In this document: positions 8,601 through 15,185 of the stretch, piece after piece
How the letters are laid out: every line of letters begins with the position of its first letter
Numbering within the stretch: the first letter of the stretch is position 1
Assembly (NCBI GenBank): GCA_002305765.1
Contig: DBQU01000015.1
Coordinates: 1-15,984 of the forward strand
Source: Deltaproteobacteria bacterium UBA1386
Lineage (GTDB): Bacteria; Desulfobacterota; Syntrophorhabdia; Syntrophorhabdales; Syntrophorhabdaceae
DNA length: 15,984 nt
Reading direction: 5' to 3'
The notes under the pieces: generated by a model
Databases searched by the model: none
Told to the model about the DNA's origin: nothing
Seen by the model: the letters and a program-made list of their open reading frames with translations, nothing else
Program-made: the position numbers and the translations under genes

Positions 8601-11600
8601 ACCACGACCCATACCGGCGTTGTCCCGGGCTTTCCGAAGGACGCGGAATTGCGTGACTGGGAACCGCCGGTGGTCTCGTACTTCGGGTTCTTCGCGTCGC
8701 CGAAAAGGGCGTCGGGGTTTCGCTCCCATATATAAGCGAAGGACCCCGAGGCCGGCTTGTCGCCGGAGAAGACCTCCGCGAGGAACGTGGCCTTGCCGCC
8801 CACGGGGATCTTGTTCTCCTTCGGGCTTTCCTTTGTAAGCTTCACCTTGAGGGCCGTGCACTTGATCGTGACAGAGTCCGACGCGCTTTCATCGTCCTGG
8901 TCCGTCACGGTGACCGTCGCCGTGCAGGGCTTGCATTCCCTGCTGTTCATGACCTTTGCCGTCGCGTCCTTCGCGTCCTGGGCACAGCCGCCCCAGGAAT
9001 ACCTGTATCCCGCCGTTCCGTCTTTTGCCTCGGCGGTAAGAATCACTATGTCGCCGAAATCGGCGGGGTTCTTCGATGCGTTGAGTTTTACCTTGAGAGG
9101 TTTCTTGTGTTTCTTGTTCTCTTCCCTTCTCATTTCGTCGGCTTTTTTCTGGTCCCAGGTATCCTTGCCATAGGCCCCTTCCCAGCAACGCCGGGCGCAA
9201 TCATTGGGGGCGCCGAAACCATGCCGCCTGGTACAACCGAAGGCCCCGGCCCCGCCGAAACAGGGACCGCTGCTCTCACATTCCGGAACCGATTTTCCCG
9301 CCGGGTCCCACCACACGCCTATGTGCCCGGCCCAGCCGCAATAGCAGCGGCACAGGCAATTGTAGTATCTGGAATCCAGCTCAGCTTTGGTCGGCGGCGG
9401 GGTACACCCCTGTTCCAGGGACGGCTTGCTCTTTTCCACACACCCGTCAGGCTTCTTCGCTGTAACGGTCCGCGTCTGTTTCTTCGTCGTCCTGTCGCAT
9501 TCACCCCAGCTGGAGTACTCATAGGCGCACGACGGCGGTGTCTTCTTCACGTCCGTCGGGGAGACCTTCGTCGCTCCCGCGGTGGGGTCAGCCGGTGGCG
9601 GAGTGTCGGAAACCTTCGTGTCCCCCGGCTTCTTGTCCTCGGGAGGAAGTTCCACCACCACCGTCGCGCAACCCTTCCGCGTCGCCTTGCCGGAAATTCC
9701 GTCCTCCGTCGACACGATGGGCAGCCCATCCACACGCCAGGCGTACTCGACGGAGACGCATATCTCGTACGTGCCGGGGGCGTCGAGGGAAAGCTCCGCT
9801 GCTCCCCGGTTGTAATTCTTCGCGAAGGTCCTGCCGTTAACGGTCCAGATGTAGTCGCTGCCCGATTTCGGCTTCGCGTGGACGCCGCCGAGGCACTTCG
9901 CCCTCTCCTCGATGTCCCTCTGGGCCCCGGAGACACCGGCCGTGTCCTCGGCGGAAAGCCGTACCGTCCCCTTTTCCTTAAGCCGGGACGGACTGGCGGT
10001 GACCCTGACCGGCTGTTCCTCCAGGGTTTGCCGCAGGGCGTCCGCTTCGTTCACGATAAGCTGGCGGCTGTCGAGCCAGGTCTTCAGGACCGGCTGGAGG
10101 CACTTGTTGACGAGGGCATACTGGACCCCTTCGTCGTGGCTCGATTCATAGTCATCGTAGTGCTTCGACGCCGCCTTCGCGTGGCAGTTGAGGAGTTGGT
10201 ACATGAAGGGCGGTATCAGCTCCTGGTTGAACTTGTGCCCCATCGCGAGGCTCGCTCTCAGGCCTTTCGAATCGTATATCCTGCAGGCGAGCTGCCTGTC
10301 GTCCTGAATCTGCTCGCACCCCCTTTCCTCGATGTTCTGCTCCCTGCCCGGAACCGTGTACAGACCAGCGATGAGGTCCATGCAGTCCTGTCTGCCGACA
10401 ACGGCCCCGTACCCGTAGGAGCTGACCCAGTCGACGAGGAGTTCCCCCGTCGTCACGAATATCACGCTGAAGAGCTGCGCGTAACCAAAGGTGGGGTTCA
10501 CGAGGCCCACGATGGTCGCAGCAAGCCGGGCGCTCGCCTTCGCCGCCCCTTCCCTTTCGACGGCCGCCGGGAACTCCTTGAGCTCCCACAGGGCCATGAG
10601 AGAGATGAACCAGTTCTTGTACGCGAACCGTGCCCCGCTCTTCAGGGTTGTGAGCGCGCTTCCCGAAGCCTCCTCGAGGTTCACCCTCAGGGTGGCCCAC
10701 TTGCCTTCACCCTCCAGGACCCCTTTCAGGAATGCCCGCTGTTTCACGGAGTTTTTTGCTGCCATCAGATCCAGGGCGGCGAGTTCGACGTTGGTCTTCT
10801 TCATGACCTCTCCGCCGAGCCTGTTCGCGAACTGCTTCGTCTTGGCGAGCATCGCCTTCGCGTCGTCCGCCGATTCAAAGGCGAGCTTTATGGCGTCGTC
10901 TATCTGGCCTTCCAGCGCGTCAAGCTCCTTGACTGCCGAGCCTTCGGCGCTGACTCCACCCAGTTTCCTGGCACTCTTCAGGCGGTCCTTCGCGCGGGAG
11001 AGGTTCTTCTTCGCCGTGTCGAGCTTGCCCTCCTTCAGGGCCTTCTGCGCCTCGTTCAGGCTGTATTCCGCCGATTGGACATACCCCTTGAGATTGGCTT
11101 CGCCGACCTGCTCGGCAACGTGCTCCGCCTCGGCGGTCGCCTTGTGGACCAGGCGGTATGAGTCAGAGCCTTCCTCGGCGACAAGCTCCGCCACCTGGAC
11201 CCTCTTACCCGTCTCGTAGCCCTGGCGAATGAACTTGGTGGGCGTCGTGTAGAGCCCCTCGGCGGCCTCTTCGCCGACCTCCAGGAGATTGGGGTAGTTG
11301 CCCATCTTGAGGAATTTCGCGATGGCCTGCTCATTCTGCTCTATCCCCTTCAGGAGCTGCGCGGGGGGGTAGAAGTTGACGGATTTAAGGAGAAGCTGTA
11401 TCTCGTCGGTGCTGTACCCGGCGCTTTTCGCCATGGCGAATATCTTCTTCCTCAGGCGCCCCTGGTAGGCCTTCCAGACCTCCCGGGCCCGCTCGGGCCC
11501 CACGTCGTCGAGCGATATGAAAAGCCTGGCGTCGTGATCGGAGGGATCGAGGAGATTGGTGAGGGGATTGCGGTAGTTCTCGCCCGATATCCACGACCCC

Positions 11601-11770
11601 TGCTTGATGACCTTGAGAAAGGGATTGCCCATGTCGACAAGCACGCCGTCCATGGCCTCGTTCACGATCTGGGAGGGTGGCATAGTGACGGCAGGGAGAA
11701 GCATCGGCAGGAGAAGGAACACACAGACGAGGAGAAGGAGATTGATCTTCAGAGTTTTTGGAATGCGCAT
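5621..11770 (-). CDS. Giant exported multidomain protein (2049 residues): coiled coil, TSP1-like, PKD/Ig-like, TPR and C-terminal beta domain
   Basis: I do not recognise a family for the whole protein. A signal peptide occupies residues 1-28. Residues 30-350 are helical, with coiled-coil-like heptads at about 205-310. Hydrophobic stretches lie at 385-396 and 413-447. A cysteine-containing region (463-701) includes an Ig-like segment around 590-708. Residues 748-789 form a TSP1-like motif (C748, W755, C758, C777, C789). A nine-cysteine segment follows (805-862), beginning with CxCxCxC. PKD/Ig-like beta domains cover about 892-1282. From 1288 to 1925 it is helical with TPR-like units, ending in four tandem repeats. 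A glycine- and threonine-rich beta domain (1938-2049, with GSWTGSW) ends the chain. The start has a good ribosome binding site (AGGGGGAT). Likely role: an envelope or surface scaffold or adhesin. It diverges from a caspase operon and is coupled to a glycosyltransferase gene. Export is well supported; function is not. Confidence 0.88.
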   Translation of the reverse strand: MRIPKTLKINLLLLVCVFLLLPMLLPAVTMPPSQIVNEAMDGVLVDMGNPFLKVIKQGSWISGENYRNPLTNLLDPSDHDARLFISLDDVGPERAREVWKAYQGRLRKKIFAMAKSAGYSTDEIQLLLKSVNFYPPAQLLKGIEQNEQAIAKFLKMGNYPNLLEVGEEAAEGLYTTPTKFIRQGYETGKRVQVAELVAEEGSDSYRLVHKATAEAEHVAEQVGEANLKGYVQSAEYSLNEAQKALKEGKLDTAKKNLSRAKDRLKSARKLGGVSAEGSAVKELDALEGQIDDAIKLAFESADDAKAMLAKTKQFANRLGGEVMKKTNVELAALDLMAAKNSVKQRAFLKGVLEGEGKWATLRVNLEEASGSALTTLKSGARFAYKNWFISLMALWELKEFPAAVEREGAAKASARLAATIVGLVNPTFGYAQLFSVIFVTTGELLVDWVSSYGYGAVVGRQDCMDLIAGLYTVPGREQNIEERGCEQIQDDRQLACRIYDSKGLRASLAMGHKFNQELIPPFMYQLLNCHAKAASKHYDDYESSHDEGVQYALVNKCLQPVLKTWLDSRQLIVNEADALRQTLEEQPVRVTASPSRLKEKGTVRLSAEDTAGVSGAQRDIEERAKCLGGVHAKPKSGSDYIWTVNGRTFAKNYNRGAAELSLDAPGTYEICVSVEYAWRVDGLPIVSTEDGISGKATRKGCATVVVELPPEDKKPGDTKVSDTPPPADPTAGATKVSPTDVKKTPPSCAYEYSSWGECDRTTKKQTRTVTAKKPDGCVEKSKPSLEQGCTPPPTKAELDSRYYNCLCRCYCGWAGHIGVWWDPAGKSVPECESSGPCFGGAGAFGCTRRHGFGAPNDCARRCWEGAYGKDTWDQKKADEMRREENKKHKKPLKVKLNASKNPADFGDIVILTAEAKDGTAGYRYSWGGCAQDAKDATAKVMNSRECKPCTATVTVTDQDDESASDSVTIKCTALKVKLTKESPKENKIPVGGKATFLAEVFSGDKPASGSFAYIWERNPDALFGDAKNPKYETTGGSQSRNSASFGKPGTTPVWVVVLRQVGGSKMTVGESAQIMIEVVKPKITLKAAPQDPLVGQEVKITLTEEPKLDAQTVSYWWEIAGNAQNAGPATSDQKTYTYKPKDDKPVTVTVHAKARDGGEEIGLEKITVTAKKPTVTVTGPKIAGPPPMIWKEGVGLVPADRQIAEHQRVEFAVSVTPATAQQLRYKWTVAPEGCSISAPSSKDTGVTCSRTGSYTMTCAVKSADGADLGSGTGSLSVTISQSDISTGKKKDEAKKKLDTARQLWSQKKYDEAIAAAEGAAQVDPKLAQPVLNQFSQELKKMGSDAVNKANLTEAVKRLEQAVKLNPADADAKKKLEEAKKYAFVWPRVEAKAKEFDAFIAQKKVWSAQKAMLEMQDILRGQSGGQASTNPLWARVTADFNKGVAWYNDFSQKSNAEWTRLFKAEEWEKAEAHIKQVLTQELTPADKKHYEAALQTTNFNLARKKESMQYYEAAKANFAKGQPADANGLGAVAKELRNKAAQFKEGDARRAQVNELAAAMEKKQKEMNAKTYARTFFNNGDQYYRTYDFQTAVAQYDQGLKAMSQNGDTKDPDYAKYAKLREDAAGKDKRFKELYAYVAGLATTASPLDEATIKKGIASAEEGLKIRPRNGDMEIHWNRLKWKLGELQRANAKKEEDQRRCEAKWTEGQVLYNAGKHAEALAKFKENVACAPGNSQRVAYVRQLEESLKKQAAAKQACLAVRQQGDAFVQQKRYADAIAKYRESLRCNPDAQLEAYIRQLEGEVKKQADAQANAARANQLRAEGAQLQSQKRYAEAIAKYRESLRHVPDKALEQHVAQMEAQLKKQNDQQALQARAKTLRDEGAALQGQNRLREAIAKYRESLRYVPDPQLEAHIRKLEASLAAKPTVPTATSTSPAAGSWTGSWKSGAGPEGEVVSFNLTASGGRMTGTFSVAVPYTTSSGARKTETLGGPLEGTITGNRAKGTFREAGDTKPSGTFDAVMSANGNQFSCTVRGNDGGESRTYTVSRVR
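5996..6676 (-). repeat. Four tandem TPR-like coding repeats, period about 57-59 codons
   Basis: Within the giant protein, residues about 1699-1925 hold four copies of one unit. The AIAKYRESLR core starts at residues 1776, 1835 and 1894, exactly 59 apart. A degenerate first copy, ALAKFKENVA, starts at 1719. The last two copies share 27 identical bases around their cores (near 6066 and 6243). This points to a recent internal duplication, 177 bp per unit. Confidence 0.9.
9185..9529 (-). other. Cysteine-rich segment: TSP1-like motif plus CxCxCxC cluster
   Basis: This part of the giant gene encodes residues 748-862. The first part (9404-9529) reads as a thrombospondin type-1-like motif, SSWGEC followed by a TRTVTAKKPDGC strand and a closing cysteine. 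The second part (9185-9358) holds nine cysteines, four of them as CxCxCxC (805-811). Such spacing fits disulfide-bonded secreted domains. The second part matches no domain I know. Confidence 0.6.
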
Positions 11771-11882
11771 GCGATCCCCCTTCGGAACTTACTGGAATGT
11801 AGACTGCTTGGTGAATCCGCGGCCGGTTTGTCTGGCCCAAGGGCAAAGCGACGGATATCCCGCGAGGGCACCCTTTGCCTTT
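11771..11882 (-). promoter_or_regulatory. 5' leader of the giant-protein operon
   Basis: The predicted transcript leader is about 110 bases. It contains an inverted repeat, GGCAAAG at 11842-11848 with CTTTGCC at 11873-11879, giving a weak hairpin with a loop of about 24 bases. Just before the ATG is an AGGGGGAT ribosome binding site. No known riboswitch was recognised. Confidence 0.4.
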
Positions 11883-11888
11883 TGACGC

Positions 11889-11918
11889 AATATATCGGCG
11901 ACGCACGCGGATTGTCAA
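11889..11918 (-). promoter_or_regulatory. Sigma-70 promoter of the giant-protein operon
   Basis: On the minus strand, TTGACA (11913-11918) is separated by 18 bp from TATATT (11889-11894). Both hexamers are at or near consensus. The predicted transcription start is near 11882. It should drive the giant protein and the coupled glycosyltransferase. Confidence 0.7.
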
Positions 11919-12044
11919 CATTAATATGAGGCTGTACTACACCACCTGCGCGCGAAGGAAGGCTTGGCCTCACTTGTCGGAATTTTGACCCTCTTCGTCG
12001 CTCTCCATATGGGGGACCCGGACACCGGTCCTCAAGGTCTTTCG

Positions 12045-12074
12045 TTGACAAAATTTCGGGGTTCCAGTTATACT
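12045..12074 (+). promoter_or_regulatory. Sigma-70 promoter of the DUF4384/caspase operon
   Basis: TTGACA (12045-12050) and TATACT (12069-12074) are separated by 18 bp. The predicted start is near 12081, leaving a leader of about 125 bases before the first gene. The divergent promoter at 11889-11918 has the same -35 and spacer length; the facing -35 elements lie about 126 bp apart, so a shared operator between them is possible. Confidence 0.75.
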
Positions 12075-12206
12075 ACGTGCTACACCATGGGTACGGCACA
12101 GCGATATTTCGCATGCACACCAGGTACCGTTGATCCGGGACAACTGCATAATGAACGATAGTCCAGCAAGGGAAATTCAACATTTCTTAACAGTAGGGAG
12201 GTTCTC

Positions 12207-13073
12207 ATGAAAGCATTACCTTCAATTTTCGTCGTTTTTCTCGCCGCCATCGCCATCGCGTGCTCCGGCGGCGATGTCTTCGCCCAGAAGACCCAGCCGG
12301 CCGGCGCAAAGGCCATCTTTGACAGCGGTGAAGGGCCGGCGGTCAGGATGTCTTCCGGACCGGCGGTGAAGACCCCCACGCAGACGGCAGCGGCGCCTGC
12401 CAGAGAGAAGTACGTGGGAATCTCATACAAGCTTGTCCTCCTCCGGGATGACGGCAGGTTCGACATCGTTCCCCGGTCGAGGACATTCCGCTCCGGCGAA
12501 CGCCTGAAACTTCTCGTCAGGACCAACAAACCCGGCTACCTCACGATCATGAACATAGGCACTTCGGGGAACACGACGGTCCTGTGCAGCGAGCAGGTAG
12601 AGGCCGGCACGATGATGGAAATACCCAGAGGCGGCAATTTCAGGTTCTCCGGCGCTCCGGGCACGGAAAAGCTCCTGGTCATGCTCTCCGGCCAGCCGAA
12701 CCCCATGGGCATGCCCTCACAGGGGCAGACAATGGCACAGGCACCGGCGGCTCCGCCCCCTCCGGGCGGCACCGACGCGGCCCTCCCCCCTCCGCCTCCT
12801 CCGGGACAGGCTGACGTCGCGAACATCCCCCCGCCTCCTCCCCCGGGCGTCATGACGGCATCCCTCGCGGGCGGCAAGGACATCACCCTGGAGGACGGGA
12901 ACAAGACGAGCTATGCCGTTATCTCGCCGAAGAACGGCTGGAAACCCGAGCCCAAGGGCAGAAAGGACATCGTCCTTGAAACCCGCGGAGGCGAGAACTA
13001 CGGAGTGGTGCCCGCGTCCTACATAGAGGACGGCAAGATCCTCACCCTCGAGATCAAACTCAATCACCGATAA
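12207..13073 (+). CDS. Exported DUF4384-like protein with polyproline linker
   Basis: The 288-residue protein has an N-terminal signal sequence. Cleavage could follow A26 (DVFA before Q27); C19 lies in IAIAC, a poor lipobox, so lipidation is uncertain. Residues about 69-165 resemble DUF4384: a beta-rich module with LKLLVRTNKPGYLTIMNIG (100-118) and an FSGAPGTEKLLVMLS end. DUF4384 often accompanies caspase-like peptidases and envelope proteins, which fits the caspase gene two genes downstream. A linker (about 171-205) holds runs of four, six and six prolines. The C-terminal part (about 213-288) is a small beta-rich region of unknown type. A strong ribosome binding site (AGGGAGG) precedes the ATG. 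It is first in a four-gene operon and probably acts in the periplasm, by protein or ligand binding. No catalytic motif is seen. Confidence 0.85.
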   Translation: MKALPSIFVVFLAAIAIACSGGDVFAQKTQPAGAKAIFDSGEGPAVRMSSGPAVKTPTQTAAAPAREKYVGISYKLVLLRDDGRFDIVPRSRTFRSGERLKLLVRTNKPGYLTIMNIGTSGNTTVLCSEQVEAGTMMEIPRGGNFRFSGAPGTEKLLVMLSGQPNPMGMPSQGQTMAQAPAAPPPPGGTDAALPPPPPPGQADVANIPPPPPPGVMTASLAGGKDITLEDGNKTSYAVISPKNGWKPEPKGRKDIVLETRGGENYGVVPASYIEDGKILTLEIKLNHR

Positions 13074-13087
13074 GGAGAGCCTGATAC

Positions 13088-13900
13088 ATGAAAAAGGAAC
13101 GCGTCAGACTGTTTGCCATCGTGCTCGTCGGGGTTTTTTTCCTCTATTCCTGCGCATCCATGCTGCCCAACCCCGATGAGATAAAGACCGAAGAAGACCG
13201 TATCAGGGCCAGGAACCAGTGCATCGCCCTCCACACCGTCGGCGGGGCCCTCGGCGGCGCGCTCATCGGCGGGCTGATCGGCGGCGACTGGAAGGGGGCC
13301 GCGATAGGCGGTGCCATCGGCGGCGGCATCGGCTTCGCCTATGCCTGGGGCAAGTGCCTTTCCCTCTATTCGACACTGAAAAGCCAGCCCGCGGCAGGCT
13401 ACCAGGAAACGGCCCAGAAGATCGGCTATAACCAGTCCCAGGGAGATCTCGTCAAGATCCAGAGCTTTAACGCGAGCCCGGCATCCGTCACGCAGGGCGG
13501 TTCCGTGAAGCTCAACGGCTCCTATTACGTTATGGCGCCTCCCGACCGCAAGGAGATAAAGGTCACGGAAACACGCATCGTCAAGTACTTCGACCCGTCC
13601 AAGAACGAATTCGTCGACCTGGGGCAGGTGGACCAGGAGGTCACGGCGGCCCCGGGAACCCGGGTCGCGGACGGCAGCTTCGATATCCCCAAGGACGTGC
13701 CTGAGGGCCGGTACAAGATCGCTTTTATCGTCAACGCCGAAGGCAAATCTGACATGATGGAACGCGAACTCACCGTCCGGAAGGCTTCGGCATTCGTGCC
13801 CGATCTCAACAGCATCTACGGATACCGCACCGAGACCGTGCTCATCATTGAAGAGGTCTCGATGCTTCAGAGAACGGCGGGCAGGTCCGTCGTGAGGTAG
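13088..13900 (+). CDS. Glycine-zipper lipoprotein with C-terminal Ig-like domain
   Basis: The 270-residue protein has a lipoprotein signal peptide ending FLYSC, so C22 is probably lipidated. Residues about 50-90 form a glycine zipper (VGGALGGALIGGLIGGDWKG and onward to GGGIGFAYAWGKC). Such zippers in 17-kDa-antigen-type outer-membrane lipoproteins pack or insert in membranes. Residues about 121-232 look like a beta-sandwich (SFNASPASVTQGGSVKLNGSY, then PEGRYKIAFIVNAEGKSDMMERELTV). The C-terminal 40 residues are unassigned. It starts 14 bp after the previous stop with a GGAG ribosome binding site. A run of seven T at 13134-13140 lies in the signal-peptide codons; the frame is intact. Likely an outer-membrane-linked partner of the caspase-like protein; the partner role is inferred. 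Confidence 0.88.
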   Translation: MKKERVRLFAIVLVGVFFLYSCASMLPNPDEIKTEEDRIRARNQCIALHTVGGALGGALIGGLIGGDWKGAAIGGAIGGGIGFAYAWGKCLSLYSTLKSQPAAGYQETAQKIGYNQSQGDLVKIQSFNASPASVTQGGSVKLNGSYYVMAPPDRKEIKVTETRIVKYFDPSKNEFVDLGQVDQEVTAAPGTRVADGSFDIPKDVPEGRYKIAFIVNAEGKSDMMERELTVRKASAFVPDLNSIYGYRTETVLIIEEVSMLQRTAGRSVVR

Positions 13901-13908
13901 GAAATATC

Positions 13909-15159
13909 ATGAAACGGCGCAATTCACTCATATCGGCCGCGCTTCTCCTCCTTTTCCTTCTCGGGGGAAGCTGCGTGGTCCTTGCCAACACCACGCCGGT
14001 CACGGACGCGCACCTCACCAGCATCAACAACAGCTTCAAACAGAACAGGATAGCCAACGGGTATGCCGAACTCGACGCCTACGGCCGGGTTCAGCTTAAA
14101 GGGGGCTACGAGGACGACAGGCAGGTCGACCTCGCCTTCTCCCTCGCCCAGACCGTCGTCGGCGTCAAATGGGTCTCACCGGTGACGCCGGACAACATCA
14201 AGGTAAAGGAATGGGAAAAGAGGATCGGGAGCCTCTTCAGCCGCGCCCGCGTCCTCAAGGAGACAGGGGGGTCCGAGGGGGCCCCCGGTTCCGTGCGCAA
14301 CCGATACGCCCTCGTTGTCGGCGTGGGACAGTTCAAGTACGGCATTCAGACCCTCCAGTACACGGTGAGGGACGCGTCAAGCTTCTACAGTTTCCTCGTC
14401 AATCCTCAGGGGGCAGCATTCCCGCGGAGCAACGTCTACTATCTCACCGACCAGACGGCGACCCGGGACAATATCATGAAGTACCTCAACACGATAAAGA
14501 ACGCTGCCGGTCCCGACGACCTCGTGGTGATCTATATGAGCAGCCACGGCACCCCTCCCGACAAGTTCGGGGGTGTCCATATCGTCACCTACGACACCGA
14601 GGTCAAGCCCCGCGAGCGAGTCTGGCACACCGCTGTGACGGAAAACATGCTCAAGGATTTCGTCGAGGGCTTACGGTCCAAACGGCTTGTCATGATCCTC
14701 GATACCTGTTACAGCAACGGCGCCTACCGGTCCATTCCCGGTTTTCTGCCCCCCGGCGGCAAGTCCCTCGGGGCCGACGAAGATGAAGGATACGGCATCT
14801 CAAAGGATCAGGGAAAACGGCTCTTCGGATCGAAAGACATAGTCCTCGACGACGCACCGAAGAAGGCCTCAGGAACCGGCAAGAGCCTCGATCAGGACGG
14901 TTACGGCAAGGTGCTCCTCTCAGCGAGCAGCGCAGGCGAGAAATCCTGGGAATCGGACAGCCTCAAGAACAGTGTCTTCACGTATTATTTTGTCGACGGA
15001 TTGAAGAGGTACAACGGGTCTGTAAAGGACGCCTTCACCTATTCAAAGCCTCTTGTCTCCCAGAGGGTCAAGCAGGAAAAAGGCGCAGACATCAGTCAAA
15101 CGCCGCAGGCCATGGCCACAAACAGCAACTGGAACATGAGCATCAAGAAGACGCCCTGA
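13909..15159 (+). CDS. Exported caspase-family (C14) cysteine protease with N-terminal BON-like domain
   Basis: The 416-residue protein has a signal peptide (residues 1-27, VVLA before N28). Residues about 33-98 resemble a BON domain (YAELDAYGRVQLKGGYEDD then a VVGVKWVSPV strand); BON domains bind phospholipid or peptidoglycan in the envelope. The caspase fold starts near 132 (RYALVVGVGQF). The catalytic dyad is visible: H213 in MSSHGTP and C267 in LDTCYSNG, with D265 as in metacaspases. A loop of about 60 residues, rich in charge and glycine (about 275-333), follows the cysteine and ends at KVLLSASSAGEKSWES. SVFTYYFVDGL (355-365) is the typical late strand and helix. The enzyme should cleave proteins after basic or acidic residues; the acidic D265 hints at basic, but this is unproven. 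It lies 8 bp after the glycine-zipper gene. Confidence 0.93.
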   Translation: MKRRNSLISAALLLLFLLGGSCVVLANTTPVTDAHLTSINNSFKQNRIANGYAELDAYGRVQLKGGYEDDRQVDLAFSLAQTVVGVKWVSPVTPDNIKVKEWEKRIGSLFSRARVLKETGGSEGAPGSVRNRYALVVGVGQFKYGIQTLQYTVRDASSFYSFLVNPQGAAFPRSNVYYLTDQTATRDNIMKYLNTIKNAAGPDDLVVIYMSSHGTPPDKFGGVHIVTYDTEVKPRERVWHTAVTENMLKDFVEGLRSKRLVMILDTCYSNGAYRSIPGFLPPGGKSLGADEDEGYGISKDQGKRLFGSKDIVLDDAPKKASGTGKSLDQDGYGKVLLSASSAGEKSWESDSLKNSVFTYYFVDGLKRYNGSVKDAFTYSKPLVSQRVKQEKGADISQTPQAMATNSNWNMSIKKTP

Positions 15160-15185
15160 TATCAAATAAGGAGGAGGATCGATAG

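Noticed and set aside
9107..11161. 684-codon open frame on the plus strand opposite the giant gene
   Set aside because: It lies antisense to a well-supported coding region. It has no signal peptide, domain or ribosome binding site, and its Arg/Leu/Val-rich composition is typical of antisense frames in GC-rich genes.
12081..12206. Possible riboswitch such as a c-di-GMP type in the operon leader
   Set aside because: The conserved core elements of known classes I could recall were not found; only small unspecific stems are visible.
13909..13992. Lipoprotein signal for the caspase-like protein
   Set aside because: The only cysteine in the signal region is in LGGSC, with glycine at -3, a poor lipobox. 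VLA before N28 fits signal peptidase I better.
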